Of a DNA stretch of 64,000 nucleotides, positions 1-11,428 are shown piece by piece (position 1 is the stretch's first letter; each line of letters begins with the position of its first letter). Under the pieces are notes generated by a model that saw only the letters and a program-made list of their open reading frames with translations, was not told the origin of the DNA and did no database searches. Source of the stretch: Adenanthera pavonina (lineage: Eukaryota > Streptophyta > Magnoliopsida > Fabales > Fabaceae); assembly GCA_026686845.1 (NCBI GenBank), contig JAIVEN010000013.1, positions 764,001 through 828,000 of the forward strand, read 5' to 3'. A program made the translations under genes and the position numbers.

Positions 1-1014
1 CATTTGATCTTTTTCAGGATCACCCAAATTCAAAATCTCATCATAACAGTTTGCAATATTTCTTGTTAACTTTTCTTAACTTTCGAATCTTCAATTTCAT
101 GAATGATATATCCATGTCTATTTACTAATTATGATTTGTTTAGCACAATGAAAACTACAACAATCTTACGTATAAAAATAATCATAGTATTTTTTTATTT
201 TAAGATATAAATAATTAATAATCATAAAGACATAATAAACATCTTTCAAAAATTTCTATACTCCGAAATATTAAAGGGGTTCTAAATGAATGATTAGTTA
301 TTTAACTACGATGGTTAAGTAGAAAATTAAGATTAATAACCTTGAGGTGAGATTGAGGGTTTGAAAATTATATTGAAAGTGCTACTTCCATTTGAGTCAA
401 TAATCCTCAACTAGTCCAACTGGATAGTTATAAAAGTAAATGGTAAGTTATTTTGTGAGTGGAAGGGACGTGAGAGTTGAAATCTCGGATGGACAAGAGA
501 AAGGGAAACTATGGACAATGCAGGATGTAGAAGGCTAGCTTCCTGAGGTTTTTGACTTATGCAGAATTTTGTTTAAAGGTGACGGTGGCAATGCCGACAT
601 TCAATTAAGATAAGTGGGTTGAAATTGCAAGTTTGAAATATTAATTGAGGGAGAAATCGACTATTACCTAGTTGTCTTCAAAAGTCATCCGACCTAGGTC
701 TGTGTACATACAAGTGGCACACAACACTAGGATTAGACCTTTGAGATGACATTTCTTAATTCCAACCCACTTAGTTAAAGCTCTTTATAAAAGCAGATAC
801 TACTCATCATGTTTTCTTTCCTTTTATCTAGGCCTCGAAAGACCAAGGGTTGGAAAACAAGTCAAGAAAAAGAGCAACATCACACAACTTTTTTTTTTTT
901 AGCGAACTACCCGATATTTAGAAATAATATTAGATATTAATTAATTCAAATTAAGTTGAATAAGGATATAAATGTGATAAAATTCTCCCAACAAATATTC
1001 TGTATATACATTAC
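1..1014. other. AT-rich sequence without recognised gene
   Basis: No reading frame of convincing length or family resemblance is visible on either strand. A short poly-T run lies near 890-900. The last five bases (1015-1019, ATACT) form the left half of the target duplication of the gypsy element that follows. Confidence 0.6.
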
Positions 1015-1019
1015 ATACT

Positions 1020-1524
1020 TGTTTCGTCGAAAGATCGAGAAACTATTCCACCTTACATATGCAGTGCCTCTGGCGTTTATACTTATCTTTTTTCCTTTTA
1101 TTGACCATCTCCCGACCGTTAAGATTAAACTGTCTTCTCCCTGTAATCCCTAATTTATCGGGATATTTCATAAATTACCATTATGGAGTATCATGCTCTT
1201 TTAACGTGATCCCTGATTTTTCGCCCTGCAGTTATGATTCTGTAACTGTTATGGCCCCATAACTACTACTCCTAGCCGGGCGTTTTTGGGGCAATACAGT
1301 TTTCATGAAGAAACTCGTAGTTGGCCATATGGCCGAGATGTTGTTCAGTCGGATGACCATCTGGCCATACGATTATTCGGCCTTATCGTTCGATAACTGA
1401 TGTATTACCTGGTTCATCACGCTTAAGCTCGGCCTTCGAATTATAGCTTGGTGTATATGAGCCCGGAAAGTGAAGCTTCAAAGGGGCGTACATCCACCTC
1501 GGACTTGTAACCTCGGCACACACA
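1020..1524 (-). repeat. 3' LTR of the Tat-type element
   Basis: The plus-strand edge begins TGTTTCGTCG and the inner edge ends CACACA at 1524. It aligns almost base for base with 9982-10500. It lacks a block of about 14 bp that the right copy has near its outer end (about 10480-10494). Most of its differences from the right copy are transitions, the left copy carrying T where the right has C. Confidence 0.9.
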
Positions 1525-1540
1525 CTAGCCCCCCGAGCCT
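1525..1540 (-). promoter_or_regulatory. polypurine tract of the Tat-type element
   Basis: Directly inside the 3' LTR the minus strand reads a G-rich run (GGGGGG within GCTCGGGGGGCTAG). This is the expected site for plus-strand DNA priming during reverse transcription. Its position next to the LTR border fixes that border at 1524/1525. Confidence 0.75.
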
Positions 1541-2004
1541 CGAGTCCAGTCTGGATGAGAGGGCTCTGAATCATGTGACCAACTAAAGATTGGCTTTTTG
1601 AATTTAAATCGCTCCAGTTCCTTAGGGATTCCAGAACCTTCTCAGAAGCTCTTTGACGTTTCGGTTTCTGAAACGGTAATGTGCTTACACGTACAGCTGC
1701 GTGCAGTGTTATTTAATGCTGCGTCTTTTCGTCAGCCGAATCACATTCCCCAATGGTGACGATTGGCTCTCCAAAGTCATGATTAATTTGCTCATTTTCG
1801 AGGAGGAGTATTCACTATATACGTATTGGACTTGGGTACTCATCCTTTTACTTCAACCTACATCTGCTTTTCATTTTCTTTGAATTTCTTCGTTGTCTTT
1901 GGCCTCCTTCTCCTTGCCCCTTTCGTCATTTTTCCAGGTACGCCCTCTTCTGTTTTTTCCCCTTTTCTCAAGTTCTACGCATCATTCTACTTTTCCAAAC
2001 CACC

Positions 2005-3959
2005 ATGAGTTCAAATCGAGGATCTGAGGCATCAGCTGGGTCGTCCTCTCATCGAATCCTAGTTGCGAGGGAGGTTCTGGGCATTGGAGGGCAACCTTCG
2101 CCTTCAAATTCTTCCTTTCCCAGTGTGGAGTTGAATTTTCATCTGGCCGACCTTCCAACTGAAAGGGAAGCTTCATCTTCGGCTACTGCCATGCCGGTGG
2201 CCGTACAAAAGCCACGAAAAATCATTTCAAGAGTTCAGAGAGACCCAGTTCCTGACATTCGACTTCCGGGATATTATTGGGTGAAAGGAGAAGTTAGATC
2301 CTACCACTCTAGATTTCGGACTGCCGAGTCAATTGTGGAGCTGAGGAAGTCGATCTCTCTGGCTAGCACATGAACAGAGGAGGCCGTGATTGCCAAGCCG
2401 TGTGCTGAAGATGAGCACGTTTTCCTGTTAGCGCTGCCAGTACAAACACATTTCACTTATATGTATAAAACGTTATTTGAATCGTTGGGAGTTGGCCTTC
2501 CTTTCTCGGAGTTCGAGTGTGCTGTTTTAAGGGCGCTGAACGTCGCTCCGACTCAACTTCATCCAAATAGTTGGGCGTTTCTAAAGGCTTTTGAGGTCCC
2601 GTGCAGAAAATTGAATATGACACCTACCGCCCCAAAATTCCTCTACTACTACCAAATCCGATTTGGAAATAAGATCGGCTGGATTTCTCTTAGTGGTATA
2701 AATAAGAAGGGGATAATCGGTCCTTATACCTCTTCGTACAAATACTTCAAAGGAGGTTTCTTCAAGGTGCGCCCAGCCGAGGGTTACTTGGACATGTTCT
2801 TCGATGAGGGGGGGCGACCCAGGTTTCCTCTATATTGGACTCGGACTCCCATCAAATTCTAGTCTTGGTGTTATGAGGCTATGTCGGCATCCGAAAAGGC
2901 GGATGTCGACAAGTTAAATAAATTACCTCGCCCTTTGAATTGCAAAATCTTACTTAGGCTCCCTTACTCTTCAACCCCCAATAAAGATTTTAAACGTGAG
3001 TGCTAATTTTCTTTTATCTTCTACTGCCATACTTGTTTCAACTTCTAATATATGTTTTCTATTTTGCAGTGGTGATGGGGAAGTTCAACTGGTGTTCAAT
3101 AAAGAACAAGACCCCATCAGCAGGACCAATTGTCGAGAATCTGCAGGCTCACCCTGATAAAGAGGAGAGAGGGCGTGCCGAGGTATTAGCGACAGCTGAG
3201 GTTGTTGAGATTCCTTCCTTTTCACGAAGCCCCCCGAGCAAACGTGCTCAACTTCCGACTACCGAAGAGGAGCTTGCATCTTCGGGTCGCCGCTCTCCCC
3301 TACCATCTCCCGTTAGACGTTCGCCTTCGGGTATTGATCCAAACATTGTCAAATTTTTCAAGAGTGGCATCCAGGAGGTCGTGGACAAGGAAACTTTGCT
3401 GCGGTTGGGTCCCAAGGCTGTTTTGGAATCCATGTCGACTATGTGCCTGCGCGCCGCGACCATGGCTTCGCTCTGTGGGGAAGAGTTTGAGGAGAACAAC
3501 CGTCGTCTAAAAGCTGTTAAGGCCGAGGTTCTAGAAGCAATCGAAGCAAAGGACAAGGTTTCCTCAGAGCTCGCCGATGCTTCAAGCTCTCAAGCGGCTC
3601 TCCTTCTGCAGGTGGAGGAACTAAAAGGATCCCTTGCTGATGCCGAGATGAGGGTGCGAGCAGTCGAAAAGGAGCGGGATGCCCTGACGACTGAGATTGC
3701 TTGGGCAAAGATCGCTGAAGCCGAATCCTCAGCCCTTGCTGCTAACTTGCGGGAGGATTTGGAACAAGCAAAGAAGAAACAGGCCGAGCTTGAGGCTGAC
3801 GTTCAGGAAGCCGTGCAACAAATAATGAAAGAGCACGTAGAGGGCTTCCATAAAGCACTTCGTCAGGTGCATCTCTTCCTGCCAAAAATCGAGCTCTCGG
3901 CATTTGATGTAAATAAAGACGTCAAAGATGGTGCGCTTGTGGACGAGGAAGAATTGTAG
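2005..3959 (+). pseudogene. Antisense two-exon gene inside the Tat element (gypsy-type transposon domain plus coiled coil)
   Basis: This gene runs opposite to gag-pol. Exon 1 is 2005-2995 and exon 2 is 3070-3959. The intron 2996-3069 has GT...AG ends and a pyrimidine-rich 3' part, and joining the exons keeps one frame of 627 codons. Two stops interrupt exon 1 in that frame: TGA at 2371-2373 and TAG at 2860-2862. Codons on both sides remain open, so they look like later point mutations. The start ATG at 2005 sits in a CCACC context, with a TATA-like stretch near 1815. Residues 1-120 are Ser-rich. Roughly residues 140-290 (LPFSEFE, APTQLHPNSW, GGFFKVRP) resemble the plant 'putative gypsy type transposon' domain. 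Exon 2 opens with a Ser/Pro-rich linker and then a long Glu/Ala/Lys coiled coil (about residues 470-590), ending acidic. Antisense extra genes are known in some Tat elements, such as Grande. Function unknown. Confidence 0.75.
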
Positions 3960-4239
3960 GATACAAAAAAGGGAATGTTCCTACAGCTTCGGACTGCCCA
4001 TCTCCTTGACTGTCTATTTCTTTTCTTTACTTTGATGTATTGTTCAGACTTATTTCTAATCAATGATAACAATCTTTTGTCGGTTCCTGACGACCTAACC
4101 GCGTTCAAATTTTTGACAAAGTTTAACATAATCCCGCAGTTCGTTCTCGACTAAGATTTAATTCAGCCTCTCGGTTCACTCTTAGCCGAGTTTACGATGA
4201 GACCTTGGTTCATATTTGTCCAAGTTTCAATTCCCCGAT

Positions 4240-4530
4240 TCACACTTGACCGAGCCTTTAACAAAAATTTGGTTCAAACTTGACCAAATTTAATTTGAGT
4301 GCTTGGTTCATACTTGACCGAATTTTTAACAAATTTTTGGTTCAAACTTGACCAAATTTAATTCGAGTGCTTGGTTCATACTTGACTGAATTTTTAACAA
4401 GTTTTTGGTTCAAACTTGACCAAATTTAATTCGAGTGCTCGGTTCATACTTGATCGAATTTTTAACAAATTTTTGGTTCAGACTTGACCAAATTTAATTC
4501 GAGTGTTCGGTTCATACTTGACCGAGATAG
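4240..4530. repeat. 68-bp tandem repeat, about four copies
   Basis: The landmark GAGTG recurs at 4297, 4365, 4433 and 4501, an exact spacing of 68 bp. Each unit contains two related half-motifs, GGTTCATACTTGACCGA and GGTTCAAACTTGACCAA, so the unit itself probably arose by an older duplication. A more diverged partial copy precedes it from about 4200. The array lies between the end of the antisense gene (3959) and the end of pol (4667), where the two genes converge. Confidence 0.9.
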
Positions 4531-4666
4531 ATGAATATAATCATGACAAAGAATTTCCTTTATTGAAGTAGGTAGGCATGCCTCGTCAAAACCCTTTTTA
4601 ACAAATCTTTTGGGACAAAAGACCGAGTTAGGAAAAAGAGTACATTGCCCTCCTTGCACACATTAA

Positions 4667-7600
4667 CTAACTAAAATAATTTTTGAGGTGAGAGGCATTC
4701 CATGTCCTAGGGATTACTTCTCCTGACAGCCTTTCTAATCTATATGCTCCGTTGCCCAACGCTTCAGTAACCCGGTAAGGTCCTTCCCAATTTGCAGCTA
4801 GCTTTCCCTCGCCGATGTTCTTCCTTGCTTCGCTCTGCTTTCTCCAAACGAGGTCTCCACTAACAAAACTCCTTGGCTTAAGCCTAGAATTATAACACCG
4901 AGCCGCTCTTTGCTTACAAGCTTCTTCCTGTATATGTGCGTTTTCCCTGACCTCTTCAGATAGATCTAGTTCAACTTCCATGTTTTCCTGGTTCATATGT
5001 TGGTCGGGAAGTATTCGCCTAAAGGACGACTCTCCCACTTCCACCGGGATCATTGCATCTGCTCCAAAAGTCAACCTAAAAGGGGTTTCTTTGGTGCTTA
5101 ACTGAGGCGTGCAACGATAGGCCCAGAGGATGCTCGGCAATTCCTCGGCCCAGGCCCCCTTTGCCCTTCCCAATCTCTTCTTGAGTTCTCCGAGGATGAC
5201 CTTATTCGCCGCTTCTGCCTGTCCATTAGTTTGGGGATGCTCGACCGAAGACACTCGATGCTTGATACCGAGCTGTTCATAAAATTGCTTCAGATTTCCA
5301 TCAACAAACTGCCTCTCATTATCAGTGACCACTAAGGGAGGAATCCCATACCGATAGATAATATTCCTCCATACGAATTTCTGTACTTGCTGCGCCGTGA
5401 TCTTAACTAACGATTCCGCCTCAATTCATTTAGTGAAATAGTCTATGCCCACTATTAAAAACTTGACCTGCCCCTTTCCCATCGGGAAAGATCCAAGAAT
5501 ATCCATTCCCCATACCATAAATGGCCACAGGGACGTCAGTGTGTGTAATTCTTCCGGCGGTGCATGGCGTAGACTGCCAAACCTTTGGCACTCATTACAC
5601 TTCTTACTATACTCAGTGCAATCAGCTCGTATAGTGGTCCAATAATAGCCGGCCCGGATTACTCTCGCTGCCATAGATCTTTCACCAGTATGCATCTCAC
5701 ACACTCCTTCATGGATTTCACTCATAACATATTTCGCCTGTTCGGGAGTGAGGCATTTTAACAGGGGAGTTGAGAATCCTCGCCTGTATAAGTCTCTTCC
5801 CATTATTATATAATGGGAGGACTTCATCTTTAATCTCCTTGCTTCGTGGTGGTCGCTGGATAAAGTCCCTTCGGCCAGATAGTTCCAAATAGGGGTCATC
5901 CAATCCCGGTTCGGGTTTCCTCCGACCATAACCTCATCAGAATCGACACTGGGCTGATGTATTATTTCCCTGATGATCGTCTCATGTTGCCCGAGCTTTT
6001 TGACATTAGCCAGTCTGGATAGCAGGTCAGCTCGGGAGTTCTCTCCTCTTGGAATGTGCTCAATTGCAAATTCTCCAAAGCATTCAGCCAATCGTTTTAT
6101 CTTGTCCAAGTATCTTGCTAGCTGTGGATCTTTGGCCTGGTAAGCCCCCGAGACTTGTTCAGAAGCCAACTGTGAGTCACTCCGACACCTGACTTGTCTC
6201 ACTCCTATTTCTCTAGCTAGTTTTAACCCAGCAATGAGAGCTTCGTACTCGGCCTGGTTGTTTGTAACTGGAAAATCAATTTTAAGAGACTGTTCCAAAA
6301 TTAATCCACCGAGACCTTCAAAAATGATTCCCGCTCCGCTCCCTTTAGTGTTGGATGAGCCATCTACGTAAAGTATCCATTGGGCCCCATCTTTGGAATC
6401 GGCGGGGGGAGTAAGCTCGGCAATAAAATCAGACATACATTGCGCCTTAATTGGTACTCTAGGCTCGTATCTTATACCGAACTCTGACAACTCGACTGAC
6501 CATGAGATCATTCATCCGGCTAATTCGAGTTTCCTCAGGACTTGCTTTACAGGATGGTCTGTTTTCACAACAACCTCGTGACTTTGGAAATAAGGTCGCA
6601 ACCTTCTTGCCGATGTAACCAGAGCCAAAGCCAACTTTTCAATAATCTGATACCTCATCTCTGCGTCGTGCAGTATTCGGCTGATGAAATATACCGGTAT
6701 CTGCTGCCTGCCTACCTCTTGTACCATCACCGAGCTTATCGCATACTCGGTCACCGACATATACAATAATAATTCCTTGTTGGGGGCCGGCCGATTAAGG
6801 ATCGGAGGTGCCGAAAAGAAACCTTTAAAACTCTGAAATGCGTGCTCGTACTCCTCATTCCATTCGTACCGTTTGACCTTTTTAAGCAACTTGAAGAACG
6901 GCCTGGCTTTTTCTGCTAAGCTTGGTATAAAGCGGGATAGTGATGCTAATCGCCCTGTCAATTTCTGCACTTCTTTTATATTCTGGGGGCTTCTCATGTC
7001 AATAATAGCTTAGCATTTATCGGGATTGGCTTCAATACCCCGATGAGTTAACATGAATCCGAGAAATTTCCCCCCGTTGACTCCGAATACACACTTCTCA
7101 GGATTTAACCTCATGTTGTACTTTCGTATTCTTTCGAACACTTCGCCAAGGTCGGCAGCATGCTTTGAGGGATCTTCGGACTTCACTACCATATCGTCAA
7201 CATATACTTCCAGGTTTCTCCCAATCTGCTCTTGAAATATTTTATCCATCAACCGTTGGTAGGTAGCCCCAGCATTCTTTAGTCCGAACGGCATCACCTG
7301 ATAGCAATAATTAGCGTTCTCAGTCATGAACGCTGTTTTTTCCTCGTCAGGGGGGTACATCCTTATCTGATTATATCCGGAGTAGGCATCCAGAAAGCTG
7401 AGCAGGCCACATCCTGACGCTCCATCTACAAGCCAATCTATGCTTGGGAGGGGGTATGTATCTTTCGGGCATGCCTTGTTTAGGTCGGTGTAATCAGTGC
7501 ACATTCTCCATTTTCCATTAGCCTTTTTCACGAGTATCACATTGGCCAACCATGTCGTATATTCAATTTCTCGGATAAACCGAGCATCCAGCAGCTTTAC

Positions 7601-9928
7601 CGTTTCTTCCCTCATTGCTTTCCGCCTTTCCTCGCCTACCCGCCTCTTCCTTTGAGCTATTGGCTTAGCTTCAGGATATACCGCCAGCTTATGGCATAGA
7701 AAGTTGGGATCAATTCCCGGCATATCTAAAGAAGTCCATGCAAACAAATCAGCATTATCCCTTAGCATCCTCATTATCTGCTCCTTTGTTTCACCTTCAA
7801 GTTTACTTTCGAGGCTAGTGCACCGGTCCTCACCGACGAGCTGAAATTTCTGTAATTCTTCAATAGGCCTTGGCCTTTGGTCCTGCGCATCAAGTCGAGG
7901 ATCAAGCTCCACCAAGTTTACTGATGTTGTATCCTTTTTCATATGTTCACTGCCGCCAACCACCCTTCCTTTGGTGACTTTCAGACTATCCGCATAGCAT
8001 TGTCTTGCAATCTTTTGATCAGCCTTTATTGCGACTATATCCTCGGTAACCGATGGAAACTTCATCGTGAGATGCAATGTGGAAACCACTGCGCCGAGCT
8101 CATTTAACGCATGTCGACCTATCAAAATATTGTAAGAAGTTATTGCATCAATTATAAGGTACCTGACCATAATGGTTTTTGATCCGAGATCTCCACGGAA
8201 GGTGGTCAACAGCTCCACGTATCCTCGGGTGTGAACCTGTTCTCCTGCAAAACCGACCAATGGATCGTGATAAGGCTTGATCGTTTCCTCAGGTATCCCG
8301 AGCTTTTGGAAGGTGGTATAATAAAAGATATCCGCGGAGCTCCCTTGGTCTATCAGTGTCTTTCTGACGACATAATTGGCCACCTCCACCGAAATCACCA
8401 TGGGGTCATCCTGATTAGGATCGACTCCTTCGAAATCCTTATCCGAAAAGGTGATGGAAGGAGAACTCCGGGGCGCTCGGTGCATCGTCGCATTTACTGC
8501 CCGAATGGCCCTCAAGTGTCTTCTTCTGGCCGAGCTGGTTGCTCCTCCTCCGGCAAACCCTCCTGCTATAGTATTGATAACCCCTTTGATTCTGTTTCCT
8601 TCCCTGTTTCGAGTGTCGTCTGGCTGCACTCTTTCCTTGTTCGGTTGCCGAGGTTCCTCTTGAGGTCGGATCTGACCTCCACCACGGCCTCTCCCATTAT
8701 AGGAGGGTCAACTCCCGTGACCCCTCTGTACAAAGTTACCGAGATGCCCAGCCTGGATCAATTCCTCTATCTTATCCCGTAATGTCCAGCACTCCTCCGT
8801 GGTGTGACCATAATTGCGATGGTATCTGCAATGCTTTGACTGATCTGCCATCTCCGGGGTGTGTCCGGGAGACGGGAGTCGTATTAACTCGGTATTGCAA
8901 GCTTCTTCCAGAATTCGAGCACGGTTGGTGTTTAGTGGAGTGTAGAAGTCATACTTCGGTCCCCGACTAACACCCTCTCTTTTAAACTTCCCCTTCTCTA
9001 ATGTAGGCCTCAGACTTCCACGGTTGTTTGATTTCGTTCGCTTGTCCAAATCAGTCCTGACTCTATTTCTAAACTTCGACACCTCCTCCATTTGTATATA
9101 TCCGGCCGCACGATTTCTAAGCTTATCCATGTCGGAAGGTGGTTTTCGACATAGGTGGTCGACAAACAGCCCCGGCTTGAGAGCCATCAACATCGTGTGC
9201 ATTGCTACTTCAGGGTTTAGATCCCGGATCTTTACCGAGACTGATGAGAAGCGCTCCATGAAACTCCTTAGGGACTCATCTTTCTCCTGTCGCAAGTTTA
9301 CCAACGCAGCCGAGGTAAGTTGGTGAGGTCGGCTGGTAGCGTACTGTGCGCTGAATTTATTGACTAAGGTTTCAAAGCAATCAATAGATCGTGATGGGAG
9401 CCGGGTATACCAACTCAGAGCTGCTCCTTTCAAGGACGTAGGGAAGACTCTACACAAAACTGCATCTTCATTTGCGAACAGATTCACCTGTGTGACATAC
9501 GCATCCACATGCTCATCCGGATCGGTAGTACCGTCATATCTTTCTAAGTTTAAACCCTTCCACCCTTTTGGCAATGGCGTCTCCATGATGCCATCAACGA
9601 ACGGATGTCTCTGAGCAGCCTGCTTATCCCCTCGCAAATTGTCAATATTTGTTTCTGAATGGTGTGTTTCCTCCCGTCGACTTCCCTCCTGGTGTGACCG
9701 CTGAGTATCCCTGTTAGTATTCCCCCATTCCCCTCCTCGAGGAAGAGAAGTACTTTTATGATAACGTTCCTGTTCCAACTACCTATTCCTCTCACGCATC
9801 TCCTCGTTCTTCTTTCTTAATATCTCCATCTCCTCATGCATTGCCCGAATGACAGGGTGGTCCTCCAAAGAAGGCCTGTCTTCAGAGCGTCTTTCTCCCG
9901 CACCCGCACTGCTCCTGGTTCGCACCAT
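4667..9928 (-). pseudogene. gag-pol: gag-pol polyprotein of the Tat-type element, five nonsense codons
   Basis: A single minus-strand frame of 1754 codons runs from ATG at 9928 (54 bp inside the 5' LTR border) to the stop at 4667 with no frameshift. It is broken only by stops at codons 50 (TAG), 407 (TGA), 973 (TAA), 1139 (TGA) and 1501 (TGA). The capsid-type gag domain covers about residues 120-280. A CCHC-like zinc knuckle (CRYHRNYGHTTEEC) is near 367-380. The aspartic protease motif DQGSSADI is at about 527 and the RT active site YVDD at about 909. RNase H follows, then a second archaeal-type RNase H (YVDGSSNTKGSGAG, near 1189). The integrase has an HHCC finger near 1407-1450 and its DDE core after that. 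The product would package and copy the element RNA and insert the cDNA. Length and order fit the family, so only point mutations have disabled it. Confidence 0.92.
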
Positions 9929-9961
9929 GATTCTTGGTGGTGGTGGGATAGTTTTGCTCGG

Positions 9962-9981
9962 CCCTACGGTGGGCGCCAAAA
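9962..9981 (-). promoter_or_regulatory. primer binding site of the Tat-type element
   Basis: Immediately inside the 5' LTR the minus strand reads TTTTGGCGCCCACC. TGGCGCC matches the CCA-bearing 3' end expected of a tRNA primer with a GGCGCCA tail, as in many Tat and Athila elements. The primer tRNA cannot be named with confidence, because only the first seven or so bases fit a tRNA-Asp-like end. Confidence 0.7.
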
Positions 9982-10500
9982 TGTTCCGTCGAAAGACCGA
10001 GAAACTATTCCACCTTACATATGCAGTGCCTCTGGCGTTTACACTTATCTTTTTTCCTTTTATTGACCATCTCCCGTCCATTAAGATTAAACTGTCTTCT
10101 CCCTGTAATCCCTAATTTATCGGGATATTTCATAAATTACCATTATGGAGTATCACGCTCTTTTAACGTGATCCCTGATTTTTCACCCTGCAGTTATGAT
10201 TCCGTAACTGTTATGGCCCCATAACTACTACTCCTAGCCGGGCGTTTTTGGGGCAATACAGTTTTCATGAAGAAACTCGTAGTCGGCCATATGGCCGAGA
10301 TGTTGTTCAGTCGGACGACCATCTGGCCATACGATTATTCGGCCTTATCGTTCGATAACCGATGTATTACCTGGTTCATCACGCTTAAGCTCGGCCTCCG
10401 AATTATAGCTTGGTGTTTATGAGCCCGGAAAGTGAAGCTTCAAAGGGGCGTACATCCACCTCAGACTTGTAACCTCGGCACGCTCATTTCGGCACGCACA
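9982..10500 (-). repeat. 5' LTR of the Tat-type element
   Basis: A 519-bp partner of 1020-1524, beginning TGTTCCGTCG and ending GGCACGCACA. The extra block near 10480-10494 repeats the neighbouring CGGCAC motif and is absent from the other LTR. That is either a short duplication here or a deletion there. Confidence 0.9.
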
Positions 10501-10505
10501 ATACC

Positions 10506-11070
10506 CAAAGCTCGCTTCTTCAAAGCTCGAAATCAAAAGAAGTGGACGGGGCGGTAAAGATGATGATTCTGGTAAAAGAAAAGCAGTCAAAGCAGATGGT
10601 AAAAGTAATCATTGATGAAGAACACACACACACACTATTATTTATGCTATTTGGGCCTTTGTGTTAGTTTAATTTTTTATTCAATCCACTTCTGTGGGCA
10701 AAAATATCAGTTTTATACATTATACAGTTATACTATACAGACCATAATATGTTATATTTTATTTGATAAATATATATATGCAGTTTATTTTGTTATTTGA
10801 AAGATTAGAAGATAATTGGGTGAGGGGGACCCTTTGGACCCCTTCCATCCGTCAATGCATAAGATTAATAGATGAAGGAGATTGTATATGGAGAGAAGTA
10901 TGGAAATTATCAAAATACAACATTAATCACTCTCAAAGCACTTTTTCTTGGATTGAACTCCAAAAGCATGTTTTTAGTCCAACGAAAATTATTAAAGCCT
11001 AATCAACTTGATAAGCGTCGGAGAAAAAAAAAACTTGATAAGCAATAAAACTTTCAAGAATAATATTGAA
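10506..11070. other. AT-rich intergenic DNA
   Basis: No gene is recognised. A Lys/Ser-rich frame of about 35 codons (10508-10615) abuts the gypsy insertion, followed by a short (CA)n run near 10620. It has no start and no partner frame on the other side of the element, so it is not called as a gene. Confidence 0.5.
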
Positions 11071-11072
11071 TA

Positions 11073-11342
11073 CTCCCTTCAATCCTTTAATTATATTCTA
11101 AAAAATTTTTATGATCCTAAGTGTAAGTCACATTTTTTGAGTTTTTGAAGAATTAATTATTTTATTTTTAAAATACCCTTATTTAATCATGAGAGAACAT
11201 GTTGATTATTTGAATTTGTAGTATTTATTAAAGAGTAAAGATGAAAAACATATTAATTTTAAGATAATTTTAATGATATAATAAATTTTTCTTGATTTTG
11301 ATGAGTTAGTTAGAAGTGACTTATATTAAGGACTGAAGGGAG
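11073..11342. mobile_element. Stowaway-type MITE (270 bp)
   Basis: Ends are CTCCCTTCAATCC and, inverted, GGACTGAAGGGAG, flanked by TA on both sides (11071-11072, 11343-11344). Terminal CTCCCT with a TA duplication is the signature of Stowaway elements moved by Tc1/mariner transposases. There is no coding capacity. Confidence 0.85.
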
Positions 11343-11428
11343 TACTTTTTAAAGCCCATTAAACGGTCCAACTACATACCTAAGACGCAAAATAACATAG
11401 TACAACTGAATTTTATCAATAAAACATA

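Larger units (their letters stand above)
1020..10500 (-). mobile_element. Ty3/gypsy LTR retrotransposon, Tat-type, full length
   Basis: This is a 9.48-kb element read on the minus strand. Its 5' LTR is the right copy (9982-10500) and its 3' LTR the left copy (1020-1524). Both LTRs have TG...CA ends. The flanks ATACT (1015-1019) and ATACC (10501-10505) agree at 4 of 5 bases, as expected for an aged 5-bp target duplication. Domain order is gag, protease, RT, RNase H, a second archaeal-type RNase H, integrase. The second RNase H between the first and the integrase is the mark of the Tat lineage. The space between pol and the 3' LTR carries an extra gene in the opposite orientation (2005-3959) and a tandem repeat. 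The LTRs differ by about 14 substitutions in roughly 500 bp plus one indel of about 14 bp, so the insertion is fairly young compared with the copia elements in this window. The element cannot be autonomous now because gag-pol has five stops. Confidence 0.93.

Noticed and set aside
3000..3071. Hydrophobic N terminus of an independent reading frame starting at 3000
   Set aside because: The codons correspond to intron sequence with a GT-AG border; the apparent membrane segment is a translation of the pyrimidine-rich intron tail.
8231..8782. 183-codon plus-strand frame over the gag-pol junction
   Set aside because: A shadow of the conserved minus-strand protease/gag coding region; no independent motif.
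10508..10615. Lys/Ser-rich open frame directly beside the gypsy insertion, possibly the C-terminal tail of a gene broken by it
   Set aside because: About 35 codons only, no start, no family resemblance, and nothing coding on the other side of the element at 950-1019.
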